Origin: Brasenia schreberi
Lineage: Eukaryota > Streptophyta > Magnoliopsida > Nymphaeales > Cabombaceae
Assembly (NCBI GenBank): GCA_036023115.1
Contig: JAYKKT010000061.1
Coordinates: 14,529,001-14,593,000, forward strand
Length of the DNA: 64,000 nucleotides
Reading direction: 5' to 3'
The notes under the pieces are model-generated. The model saw only the letters and a program-made list of their open reading frames with translations. It was not told the origin of the DNA and ran no database searches. How positions within the stretch are numbered: position 1 is the stretch's first letter; each line of letters opens with the position of its first letter. Below, piece after piece: positions 45,901 through 55,348 of the stretch. The translations under genes and the position numbers were made by a program.

Positions 45901-46380
45901 GAGCTTAGCTCACCTCATCATATCAAACCCGAAAAGTATTCGTGCATCCTTGCATTCGCGCCTTTTCAAAGAGGAAACCCCGAATCTACGCTCAAAACTC
46001 ACTGAATTTAGGCCACTTGATGCACACACATCCGGCCTAAATAGCTTAAAAGCTCAAAGACTTGAAATCGTCAACCCCCGTAATAAAAACTGCAATTTAG
46101 GCATACAATCATCGAAACATTTACTTTTTCTTTCAAAAGTATACGTTTGTTTAGATCAAAGGTTTTCTAAGCGCTTAAACTGACCCTTGAGCATCGGTTT
46201 AAGAAGGTTTCAAGCGAAAAGATCCCGCTTGCTCACAATCTCCTTTCAAAACGTCAGATATTTCAAAAAACTTCGCTAGCTTGAGCAAGCTAGCTGGCAC
46301 GCCCCTAAAAGCGACGTAAACTCGAAAAGGTTCACTTCTGGTCTCAAGAACCAGGAGTGAGAATTTTCGTGCTTACAAAA

Positions 46381-46399
46381 TTTGCACCCCCGGTAGGAC
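46381..46399 (+). other. Primer-binding-site candidate of element A
   Basis: TTTGCACCCCCGGTAGGAC, a decayed form of the site in B (TTTGGCACGCCCGGTGAGAC), three bases after the LTR. Confidence 0.5.
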
Positions 46400-46520
46400 T
46401 CAGGTCTTGAGAAAACATAGATCAAACAAACAAAACTCTTAAAAAAATTTCCAAGAAAAGTATTTAACTCTTTGCCTTTTGCATTTTATAGTTGATTTTA
46501 AAAAACAAAGGATCGGAGTC

Positions 46521-47710
46521 ATGTCGAGTTTAGACTCCAATGAAGTGTCTAGCCGTATCTCGCACTCATCAAGTTCCCATTCCAAAAAACTTTCAAAAAA
46601 TTTCAGAAACAAAAGAGAAGAGATTGAAGACTTATGAAAAGATTTCGAAGCAAAGATCTCTCCACTTAGCCAAGAGGTAGAGGCAGCTGATTCCTGTTCA
46701 TCTCATGGCGAACCGGCAAAAGCTAAGAAAAAATTCGATAAGTCTAAAAAGCCCAAGGAAACCTCCGCAATGGAGAGAAACCAATATCACGAGTCCTTTA
46801 CTCACAAGGACCGAAAAGCCCAGCAGCAGCTGCTAAGAGGGCAAAATAAACAAAAGAGAACGTACGCCCTGTCTGATTTCCTTCCTTTGGATTACGAAAC
46901 AGACAGTGACGACGAGATACCGAACTTTCATCGATACGATGGCACGGGGGATCCTAGATCCCACCTGCAACTCTTTTCCCGTCAAGCCCACAAAAAGAAA
47001 AAGGACTTGACAAAGTGGATATATTGGTTTCCCCTTTCCCTCAAAGGCACTGCTTCAAAATGACTTGCTTCATACGATTTAAGCCAGTTCGCGACTTTTG
47101 AAGAGTTAGCGAACTACTTTATGCAAAGATTTTCGCATAATGTAGAAGTAATGCCAACTTTAAACACTTTGAGGGATACAAAGCAAGCTTCGAACAAGGA
47201 TGTACACGCATTCATCGTTCGTTGGAGGTCCCTCCTCGGGCAAGTAAGAGAGTCGATTTTTGAGGGATGCGCAGTAATGCTCATCCTCGATAATTTCAAA
47301 ATGAATTGAAGACTCTTCTCTCTTTGCACGAAATCTCGACTTTCCATAAGTTGATCAAGAAAGCTTCCCTCTTTGAAACAAATCTGAAAAAGGGAGTCTA
47401 CGATCACCTATGGAAAGGAAATATTTTGCCAAAATCACAATTGGAAAAACCTGGAACTTACGGGTTACCCACTATGGACAAAGGGGAAAAACCCCAAAAA
47501 GTTGCAAACGTCCGAGTAGGTCCAATCCAGGCAAGCACTTCAAAAAAGTTTGAATCAAAAAATGAAAAAAAGTTACAAAAAACTTTTGAAAAACGGGAGT
47601 ATACCCCACTAGGGCAACCTGTCTCAGAGGTCCTTGACCTCCTTCTCACCCAAGGGTTTATCACACTCCCCGAAATTCCCGAGGGAACCCCTCCAAAGGG
47701 AGGTTTTTAA
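46521..47710 (+). pseudogene. Element A gag
   Basis: Starts with MSSLDSNEVSS at 46521, only about 140 bp after the LTR, so there is no extra ORF before gag as in classical Ogre. It runs through FTHKDRKAQQQLLRGQNK, LPLDYETDSDDEIPNFHRYDG, WFPLSLKGTASK, FMQRFSHNVEV-like sequence, VRWRSLLGQVRESIFEG and LLSLHEISTFHKLIKKASLF. Breaks: TGA at 46635-46637 (Arg codon in B), a TGA after GTASK near 47061 (Trp position), and a shift near 47306. The gag core matches that of B and E. Confidence 0.9.
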
Positions 47711-47799
47711 ATCGTTTTTGCAAGTATCATCGCCTCAAAGGCCATGATACAAACCAATGTTTCTCCCTTCTCAATAAAATTGAGAACTTGATAGCGTAG
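47690..47799 (+). pseudogene. Element A zinc knuckle, ending at a TAG
   Basis: CKYHRLKGHDTNQC at 47719-47760, C-x2-H-x4-H-x4-C. It is in a different frame from the preceding gag. The frame stops at TAG 47797-47799, directly after ENLIA. Element E has the same TAG; B has CAG. Confidence 0.85.
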
Positions 47800-48888
47800 G
47801 GTCGGCTCCAGGTCACTGAAGAACTAGATCCTTCCCAAGCTATATTCAAAGAACCCTTCCCCAATCACGCAAGCACTAGTGGGAAGGGAAAAGAGGTATA
47901 TGCTTTCTCGACTTCGAAAAGTCTAGTGCATCCATCACATTCTGGTTTTACTACTTGTGCATCATCTCTCATCATTTGCAAGAAAAACGCCTAAGTAGTA
48001 ATCCGGGGAGCGCTTAGAGTCCCACCCCCGGTTAGAGCCATTTTGGAAATTCAAGGTGCTCCAAAGCACTCAAATAGAGCCACAATAGGAATGAGCCTTA
48101 GGCAAAGTGTAGGGGACGTGACCAGGTCCGGGAGGATCCATCAACCCCAACACTTAGAAAAAATTGCTAAAAAAGTGGTCAGTATCCCTGGTCCTTCAAA
48201 AGCATGCATTCCTAAGGTTTCACAAAAAACGGACAAAGGTAAAAATGTTTTAACCTTATATGATTTTGAAAATCATCTTTCTAAGATCCCAATAAACATG
48301 TCCATCCTAGAGCTAATACAAACCTCACCTAGGCATAGGCTTGTTTTAGAAAAAATCTTAGAGAGAGCCAAGGTTAACTCAAATATAACTCCCGAGTCCT
48401 TGTCATTCCAAGTGGCACCTATCTGTGCAAAGACGCCAATCGTGTTTTCGAAAGACGAGATAGAAAGACTGTATGAAACCCACAACCAAGCCTTGCATAT
48501 CGAGATAGTATTTAATCACTATCCTCTCGACAAGTGCTTAGTTGATGGGGGAGGAGGTCTCAACATCCTTCCGCTCCATGTGGCATGTCAAATCGGAGTC
48601 ACCTTGACTTCCATGAACCCAAGTCCCATCGTAATCACTGGATACGATGGAAATGTATCTAGACCTTTGGGAGTCGTAGAGTTACCCATGGAAATAGGGG
48701 GCATAGCCCACGCAAGGGTGTTCCATGTCTTAGACATACACCCCCATTACAACCTACTGCTTGGAAGACCATGGATACATAGCCTACGAGCTGTGCCATC
48801 CACCTTTCATAGGTGCGTGAAAATCCCCTATGAAAACAATATTGTGGTAATTCTAGGTGAAAACCATCCTCAGCTTCAGGGAATATAA
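47800..48888 (+). pseudogene. Element A gag-protease region and protease
   Basis: After the TAG the same frame continues with GRLQVTEELDPSQ and conserved blocks to the protease: motif CLVDGGGGLNILP at 48535-48573, then MEIGGIAHARVFHVLDIHPHY, LLGRPWIHSLRAVPSTF and HRCVKIPY. The catalytic Asp is there, with Gly after it instead of Thr/Ser. An in-frame TAG near 47992 and a TAA at 48886-48888 (CAA in B) break the frame. Confidence 0.88.
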
Positions 48889-49381
48889 AACTTCCCTTGC
48901 TTATCAGGTGTTCAAGCCTCTAAGGACAACCTTGGGAAACCTTTGGTCGAAACGCCCAAGATCGTCCTCCAAAAACCTAGGAAGATCTTACATATCAAGG
49001 GGCAGCCCAAAGCTTACCCGCCCAAAACCATAATCATCCTAGGAAAGACCAAGGGCCAACTATTTCCAAAATCCCTAAGTAAAAAGCCATTCAAGCATGA
49101 CATGGATGATAGCAAGTTCCAAGGCCACTCTTTATACAAAGAATTTGCAAAACTAAAAAAGCCTTGGAACATGCTATTGAACATGTGTTACTACCAAAGC
49201 CTAGGGACCCAAAAAAGGTTGCCTCGAGCCCATAATGCCAAATGCCAACCCAAGTAGGTATGGGATAGGATATATCCCCAAAATTCTCCCAGAACCACCA
49301 CCTGTGACCACTTGGGTCAAGGGTGCCCTAGAACCTATTAAAGCAGAAACCTATGATTTAGACCTCTTATTTAGAGTCTAA
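48889..49381 (+). pseudogene. Element A protease-RT linker
   Basis: Same linker as in B: KGQPKAYPPKTIIILGKTKG, HDMDDSKFQGHSLYKEF and PWNMLLNM, ending DLLFRV and TAA at 49379-49381. One frameshift near 49200. Function unknown. Confidence 0.75.
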
Positions 49382-49406
49382 TTTGTGGCATTTTTCCTTT
49401 GTAGGT

Positions 49407-50798
49407 ATGATGGAAGATCCCTCCTTAAACAAAAATCCAAAAAAATTATAAAATTTCAAAATCCAAAAACAAATAGAAAAATCTCAAAATCCAAAAACAT
49501 TAGAAATTTGTGAAAAATCCAAAAAAGTTGTAGTTTGTATTTCTCCAAATATCCTTTCTTTGCAAAAAACCAAAAAAATCAAAAATTTGGAAAATTTCAA
49601 AAACAAAATCATGTATATACCAACTCCAAGTAAAAATTTGGAAAAAACCAAGGATTTTGAAGAAAAAATCGTCTTCATAAAAGGACCAAAGTCTTCAAAA
49701 CCTGTAGAAATTCTAAAACCAAAACCAGGTGTTTGCAAAAACAATGCATCAAATCCAAATTCCCTAGGATTTAGAATTCTCGAGAATGATCAAAGCATGG
49801 AGGAGGATCCCCTTCTCCTTGAGGAGGATCCAACCTCTAAGCTTCTTGAGTTTCATAGAATCCTTGACATGGAGGAACCTTCGAGTTCCGTAGGAGGGGA
49901 TTTCATAGAAATCAACTTAGGGAGTGAGTCAAAACCTAAACACATTAAGATAGGCACATGTTTGCACGAGCATGAAAAAGCATCATTCATTACATTCTTG
50001 AGAACCTATATCGATGTGTTTGCATGGACTTATGAAGACATGCTAGGTATAGACCCGAAAGTGGTAGAGCATTGTCTTCTCCTAAATTCATATTCGAAAC
50101 CCATAAAACAAAAGCTTAGAAAGATTCATTCGAATGTCCATTCTCAAGTAAAAGAGGGTTTAGAAGATCTGCTTAAAGCTGGTTTTATAAAACCCATTGC
50201 GTATTCTGATTGGCTTTCCAACATTGTTGTAGTTCGAAAATCCAATGAGAAAATTCGAATTTGCATTGATTTCAGAAATTTGAACAAAGCCACGCCAAAT
50301 GACAACTTCCCTTTGCCAAATATTGATTTGATAGTCGATAGTACTGTAAATTATGAAATGTTTTCCTTTATGGATTGCTACTCGGGTTATAATCAAATCA
50401 AGTTAGCCCCAAGAGACCAGGCTAAAACTGTTTTTACCACACCCTGGGGCACGTACTACTACACAGTCATGCCCTTTGGTTTGAAAAACGCCAATGCCAC
50501 ATACCAAAGAGCCATGACCATGATCTTTCATGATCAAATTCATGAGCTCTTAGAAGTATATGTGGATGATATCTTGGTGAAGTCAAAAACCCGAGATACA
50601 CATATCGAATCTTTGCAAAAAGTTTTCGAAAGATTAAGGCTTTATAAGGTGAAACTAAACCCTCAAAAGTGCATCTTCGGAGTAGAATCCGGCAAGCTTT
50701 TAGGTTTTATGGTAAGCCAAAGGGGCATTGAAGTCGACCCCTCTAAGTGTCGAGCCATCATAGATATGCCTCCACCCTCCAATTTAACTCAAATTTGA
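49407..50798 (+). pseudogene. Element A second ORF: linker and reverse transcriptase
   Basis: Candidate start is the double ATG at 49407-49412. A lysine-rich linker is followed by RT with GFIKPIAYSDWLSNIVVVRK, RICIDFRNLNKATPNDNFPLP, MFSFMDCYSGYNQIKLAP, TTPWGTYYYTVMPFGLKN, YQRAMTMIF and the catalytic YVDD at 50559-50570, then LLGFMVSQRGIEVDPSK. The RT frame is open from 49560 to the TGA at 50796-50798 (Arg codon in B). A TAA near 49455 and frame changes lie in the linker. It is the longest intact protein stretch in the window (412 codons). Confidence 0.94.
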
Positions 50799-51356
50799 AG
50801 CCTCCAAGGTCGCCTCCAATCAATTAGAAGGTTTATTTCAAACCTCGCTACAAGATGCGAACCTTTCAACAAACTTTTGAGAGAAGGGGTGAAATTTGTG
50901 TGGGACGACAATTGCCAAAAAGCTTTCAAAAGATTAAAAGCGTATTTGGTTAATCCTCCTATTTTAAACCCTCGAAAGCAAGGAAAACCTCTTTTACTTT
51001 ACATTTCTGTGCATGTGAATGCTTTGGGTGCCTTATTAGCTCAATACGAGGATGATACCTATAAAGAGTATGCCATTTACTATATTTCGAAAACTCTATT
51101 GGCTTAGGAAAGAAACAATCAAGCCATGGAGAAGACGTGCTTGGCCTTGGTATGGACCTGCCAGAAATTTTGACATTATTTCCTAGATCATGAGATCTGG
51201 ATAGTGTCTAGGCTTGATCCAATCAAGCATTTGTTCGAAAAACCTATCCTTATGGGTAGGCTGGGTAAATGGAAGCTCCTCTTGATGGAGTATGACCTGA
51301 AATTCCACCATCAAACCTCCATCAAGGGGCGAGCCCTAGCTGACTATGTGGTTGAC
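50799..51356 (+). pseudogene. Element A RNase H
   Basis: SLQGRLQSIRRF, LLLYISVHVNALGALLAQYEDD and YYISKTLLA, then TAG at 51105-51107 (Tyr codon in B), QAMEKTCLALVW, and TGA at 51171-51173 after CQKF, shared with B. It continues with HYFLDHEIWIVSRLDPIKHLF and GRLGKWKLLLMEYDLKF, ending around GRALADYVVDF. Confidence 0.9.
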
Positions 51357-51870
51357 TTCCCTTTAGAGGATTCATATCCCACACTTGATAAAATGCCCGA
51401 CGAAGGCATCTTTCAAAATCAATTTCAAAACCATATTTTATCAAACTGCTTAAGTGAAAACCAAGTATGGAAGATGCACTTCGATGGGGCAGGAAACCAA
51501 AGAGGGGCTGGGGCAGGAATCATCCTCATATCCCCTGAAAAGGGAGAAATTCCCATCGCCATTTACCTAGATTTCGAATGTTCCAACAATATAGCTGAGT
51601 ATGAAGCACTCATACAAGGCTTGAAAATTTTGAAAACTCTAGGGGCATCATGCATCGAAGTCTTTAGAGACTCTTTACTTGTCATAAACCAGGTGTTAAA
51701 AATTTGGCAAGTCAAAAATAAAAACTTCTTCCATACCACGAATTGGCCACCAAGCTGGTCGAATCGTTCCAATCGTGCACACTCACACACGTAGGAAGAG
51801 AGGACAATGGCGTAACCGATGCCCTCTCATCCTTGGGCTCAGCCCTAAGGGTCGATCCCATCTCAAGAAC
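51357..51870 (+). pseudogene. Element A second RNase H-like domain (Tat-type)
   Basis: NQVWKMHFDGAGNQRGAG, GIILISPEKGEIPIAI, CSNNIAEYEALIQGLKIL, SCIEVFRDSLLVINQV and, after a small frameshift near 51722, a VGREDNGVTDALSSL-like end. The DGA Asp, the AEYE Glu and the RDS Asp are present. Two RNase H-type domains in one pol is the diagnostic trait of the Tat lineage. It is continuous here, whereas in C the domain is split by B. Confidence 0.9.
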
Positions 51871-52057
51871 TTGATCCTTAGAAATATGACACTCACCCAC
51901 TCCATCAACTCACGATTTGGAGATTTGCCAAAACAACCCAACTTCTACTGAAAAACCCTGCTTTCAAGACATGAAAGATTTCTTAGAAAATGGAGGATTT
52001 TCAGAATTCGCTTCATCTAAAGACAAAGTTTTTATTCGAAAGATTTCAACCTGATAT

Positions 52058-53206
52058 ATGATTTTGGGAGGGATTTTTTATAAAAAGAGTTTCACTGGCA
52101 TCTTACTGAGGTGTGTCGACCTTGAGGAGGCTAGGATGGTAATGCATGAATTCCACGATGGAGAATGTGGAGGGCATGTAAATGCCAATATGATGGCAAT
52201 GAAAATACTTAGAGCTGGTTACTTTTGGTCCACTCTAAAGCAGGATTGTCACGACCATGTTAGGAAGTGTCACCCATGTCAAGTTCATGGACACGCCATT
52301 CATATCCCGTCATCCACCCTGCATTCCGTGGTCAGCCCATGGCCATTCACCATGTGGGCGTTTGACATCATAGAACCAATATTTCCAAGTGCTTCAAACG
52401 GGCATAGGTTTATCCTAGCAGCCACTGAATACTTTTCCAAATGGGTTGAAGCTACCTCCCTGACCAATGTTCAGGGGCAACATGTAGTGGCATTCATTAG
52501 GAAAAATATCTTGGCTCGATTTGGAGTTCCAAGAGACCTAGTGTCTGATAATGGCACCCCCTTTAAGAACGAGAGGATGGTAAAGTTATGTAACACGTAT
52601 GGCATAACTCACCACTTCTTATCGCCCTACTACGCGCAAGGCAACAGCCAAGCCGAAGCCACCAATAAGACTCTCATAAGCATTATTGAGAAAACCTTAG
52701 AGAAGGGTAGGACGTGAAATGAGAAGTTGGATGAAGCCTTATGGGCTTATAGGACTTCCATCTGAACTCCCACGAATGCCATGCCATTTGAGTTTGTCTA
52801 TGGCACAAACGCCATTCTCCCCATTCACACCAAACTGCATTCATTTCATACATCACTTGCACTCGACCTTCCCCTAGAGAGGCTACAGCATGCTAGAATG
52901 GCCGAGCTTAATTTATTAGATCAAAGAAGGCTCCTTGCCATGGATCATGCACATGCATACCGGCAAAGGGTAGCCCAACATTATGAGAAGCATATGAAGC
53001 CTCGCCACTTCAAAGTGGGAGTCCTTGTGCTAAAAATCATCCAACATCGTGGCCCACATCCACTTGAAAAGTGGCAGCCCAAGTGGGATGGTCCTTATGT
53101 TGTATGTGGAACCACCACAAACAATGCATACTGGTTAGTTGATGTTGAGGGTAGGAACTTAGCAGACCCTATGAATGCCCAATATTTGAAAAAATACCAT
53201 GTGTAG
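52058..53206 (+). pseudogene. Element A integrase
   Basis: Zinc module MHEFHDGECGGH ... KCHPCQ, core with WAFDII, VSDNGTPF and QAEATNK (all DDE residues), then YGTNAILPIHTKLHSF, HYEKHMKPRHFKVGVLVLK, WDGPYVV and DVEGRNLADPMNAQYLKKYHV. Two nonsense codons, TGA at 52715-52717 (Trp in B) and TGA at 52762-52764 (Arg in B), interrupt otherwise full-length integrase. It ends at TAG 53204-53206. Confidence 0.93.
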
Positions 53207-54364
53207 GGTCTAAGCTAAATCCTATTACGAAAAGATTTTGAGGAAAATCTCCTTTGAAACTTCGTAAGTGAGGATCAAGGTAGATCGTGCAACCCTGAAT
53301 ACGAGAATCGATGCTTATGAAAAAGCGGAGTTTTCAAAAACAAATGGGTTACATTTCAAAATTCTTCTTCTTTCAAAGGAAGGCCTGGTTCAAAATAGCA
53401 AGATACTTACAAGTAGTACGTGCTATTTCTAAATAGGTTGATCTAGGATGAATCGAGTAAGATCCTTGGGATAAGTCCTTCCCCTCTTCTCTTCTCTTCC
53501 CCAAAAGGAAAACTTGGCAAAAAGCAAAAAGGGAAATCCCTACAAAAATCTCTTTCCCAAAAGAAAGTTGAATCCCAAAAAGAAAAATGGTTTATTCCAT
53601 GGAAAAGAGGGAACAAAGAAAAAATACTCCCAAAGGGAGACCCTCTATGAAAGAAAAGAAAAAAGTAGCCAAAAGCTCAAAAAGAGTAGTTTTCTGCCTC
53701 TTTGCCTCAAACCACAGGACACTCCAGAAGGGACCGTGGTGATTCTTTTCCCATCCCTGCGACTTATCCCAAGTGAAGAAAGGTTCATTTCAAAGAATCC
53801 TAAAGTAAAAATAGGATTTGCTTACTTGAATCTCATTTTGTTTGAGAATTAGATGTCTGAGTAAGGCGTAGGAATTTTGAAATATTGCTTGATTTTCATA
53901 TAAAACCTCCGCTAGATTAGCAAGTGTCAAGACTCAAGTGAAGGGAAACACGAAAAGCTGAAAATCCTTAAGATTGGAGCTAAAAGGAGTTTTTCTCTTT
54001 CAAAAACAAATTTAGAAAAACCTCGAACATCAAGCAACTTAAGACCTGCTCACTTGGTGCAACAGATCTTCATAAGACTCCCAAGTTCAACCATTCCATT
54101 AAGTCTCTAGGAAACCCTACTTCCTAGCATATCATTCCATGCCATTCATTCATATGTACACGCATGGACACTTACACAATCCCATTTAGGACTAGCACCA
54201 CATTAGGTAAAGTCCCCTTTGGCAAAATCCCCTCTTATTGGGCACAAAGAAAAAGTTTTTTTCAAAAACTGGGACGATCCCATATTCTCGAGGATGAATC
54301 CAGGGAGAAATCAAACAGGGGTGTTGTCTTCTTCTCCATTATCCAAATAAATTTGGATAATACC
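53207..54364 (+). other. Element A 3' untranslated region
   Basis: Non-coding. A/G-rich part at 53500-53660 gives a lysine-rich open frame that is most likely meaningless. The region is collinear with 15958-17113 in B. Confidence 0.7.
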
Positions 54365-54377
54365 AAAGAGGGGCATC
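54365..54377 (+). other. Polypurine tract of element A
   Basis: AAAGAGGGGCATC immediately before the 3' LTR. Confidence 0.82.
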
Positions 54378-55018
54378 TGTAAACACCCCAAAATCAAACG
54401 AATTTCAAAAACAAACATCTGGTTTGAAAATCCATTTCAAAACCAGATTCTGGAGTTTTCGAAAACTCATGAGCTGCAAAAGCTTTAAACTTTTGTTTCA
54501 AACCCCGTTCAAATTGAAAATTTCTCAAACTCGAGCCAAGTCCCAATTTTGTAAAAGCCCAAATCCAACAAGTGGAGCCTGATCAAAAGCAGCCTCAGAA
54601 GCAGGTTCAAAAGCCTAGAAAGCACCCTAGCTTGATAAAAGCAGGATCAAAGGGCGAAAAGAAAGCCCAAGATAGAAGCAGACTTCAAGCCCAGAGCATC
54701 AAATGCCAAGCCAAGAACATTCACCAAAATAGCAGAAATCCAAGCTTGAAACAACAATAATCAAGTGAAACGGAGTCCAGAAAGGTGAGAAGGAGTTCGG
54801 ACGACAAAGCTGGGGAAAACCAGCACAAGACGAAGCATTGATGAAGCTAGGGCCCACACAAACCGTCTGTCTCGAAACGCCAAGAAGGACTGAAGAAACA
54901 AAAATTTGGATTGGATCTAGACCCAAATATCCAGATCCAGACCCAAATAGTATTTAGATCGGATTTGGATCTCAAAATCCAAATCCAAGATCCATATCCA
55001 AGACCCACCTCATTTGCC

Positions 55019-55027
55019 TATAAATAA
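55019..55027 (+). promoter_or_regulatory. TATA box of element A 3' LTR
   Basis: TATAAATAA, one change from the 5' LTR copy. Confidence 0.6.
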
Positions 55028-55048
55028 AAGTGAAGGGGTGCCCACAAG

Positions 55049-55348
55049 ATCACGTGAAATCTAAGAGGGCTTGGAGAGAGATTGCATAAAGTAGGTGAGA
55101 GAAAATTGGTGTGCTAGATATTTTCAAGTGGGCTAGCCTTGTGGGCTTGATCAAGGACATGGGTTCAAGCCTTGTATGAACCTAGGCTCAAATCAAAGTT
55201 CACGTGAAATCCAAGAGTGCTTGGAGAGAGATTGCATAAAGTAGGTGAGAGAAAATTGGTGTGCTAGATATTTTCAAGTGGGTTAGCCTTGTGGGCTTGA
55301 TCAAGGACATGGGTTCAAGCCTTGTATGAACCTAGGCTCAAACCAAAG
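55049..55348 (+). repeat. 150-bp tandem duplication in A 3' LTR
   Basis: CACGTGAAAT starts at 55051 and again at 55201; the two units run through GGAGAGAGATTGCATAAAG to CCTAGGCTCAAA. Confidence 0.9.

Larger units (their letters stand above)
43086..46377 (+). repeat. Element A 5' LTR
   Basis: 3292 bp. Order: U3 start, GGAT array (43612-43715), TATA box, degenerate CCTAAACC-like repeats (43985-44120), a 24-bp palindrome, a GC-rich zone, and a hairpin-rich zone (45040-45900). A 39-bp unit is tandemly duplicated at about 45763-45840 and is single in the 3' LTR. Confidence 0.95.

Noticed and set aside
45489..45908. Ser/His/Leu-rich frame in element A LTR (also 56904-57284 and complements in B)
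   Set aside because: By-product of the hairpin/GTGTGAGTT repeat zone; no start context, no domain, and the frame is interrupted differently in each LTR.
53514..53852. Lysine-rich 112-codon frame after element A integrase
   Set aside because: Purine-rich 3' UTR; the equivalent frame in B and C is not conserved as protein.
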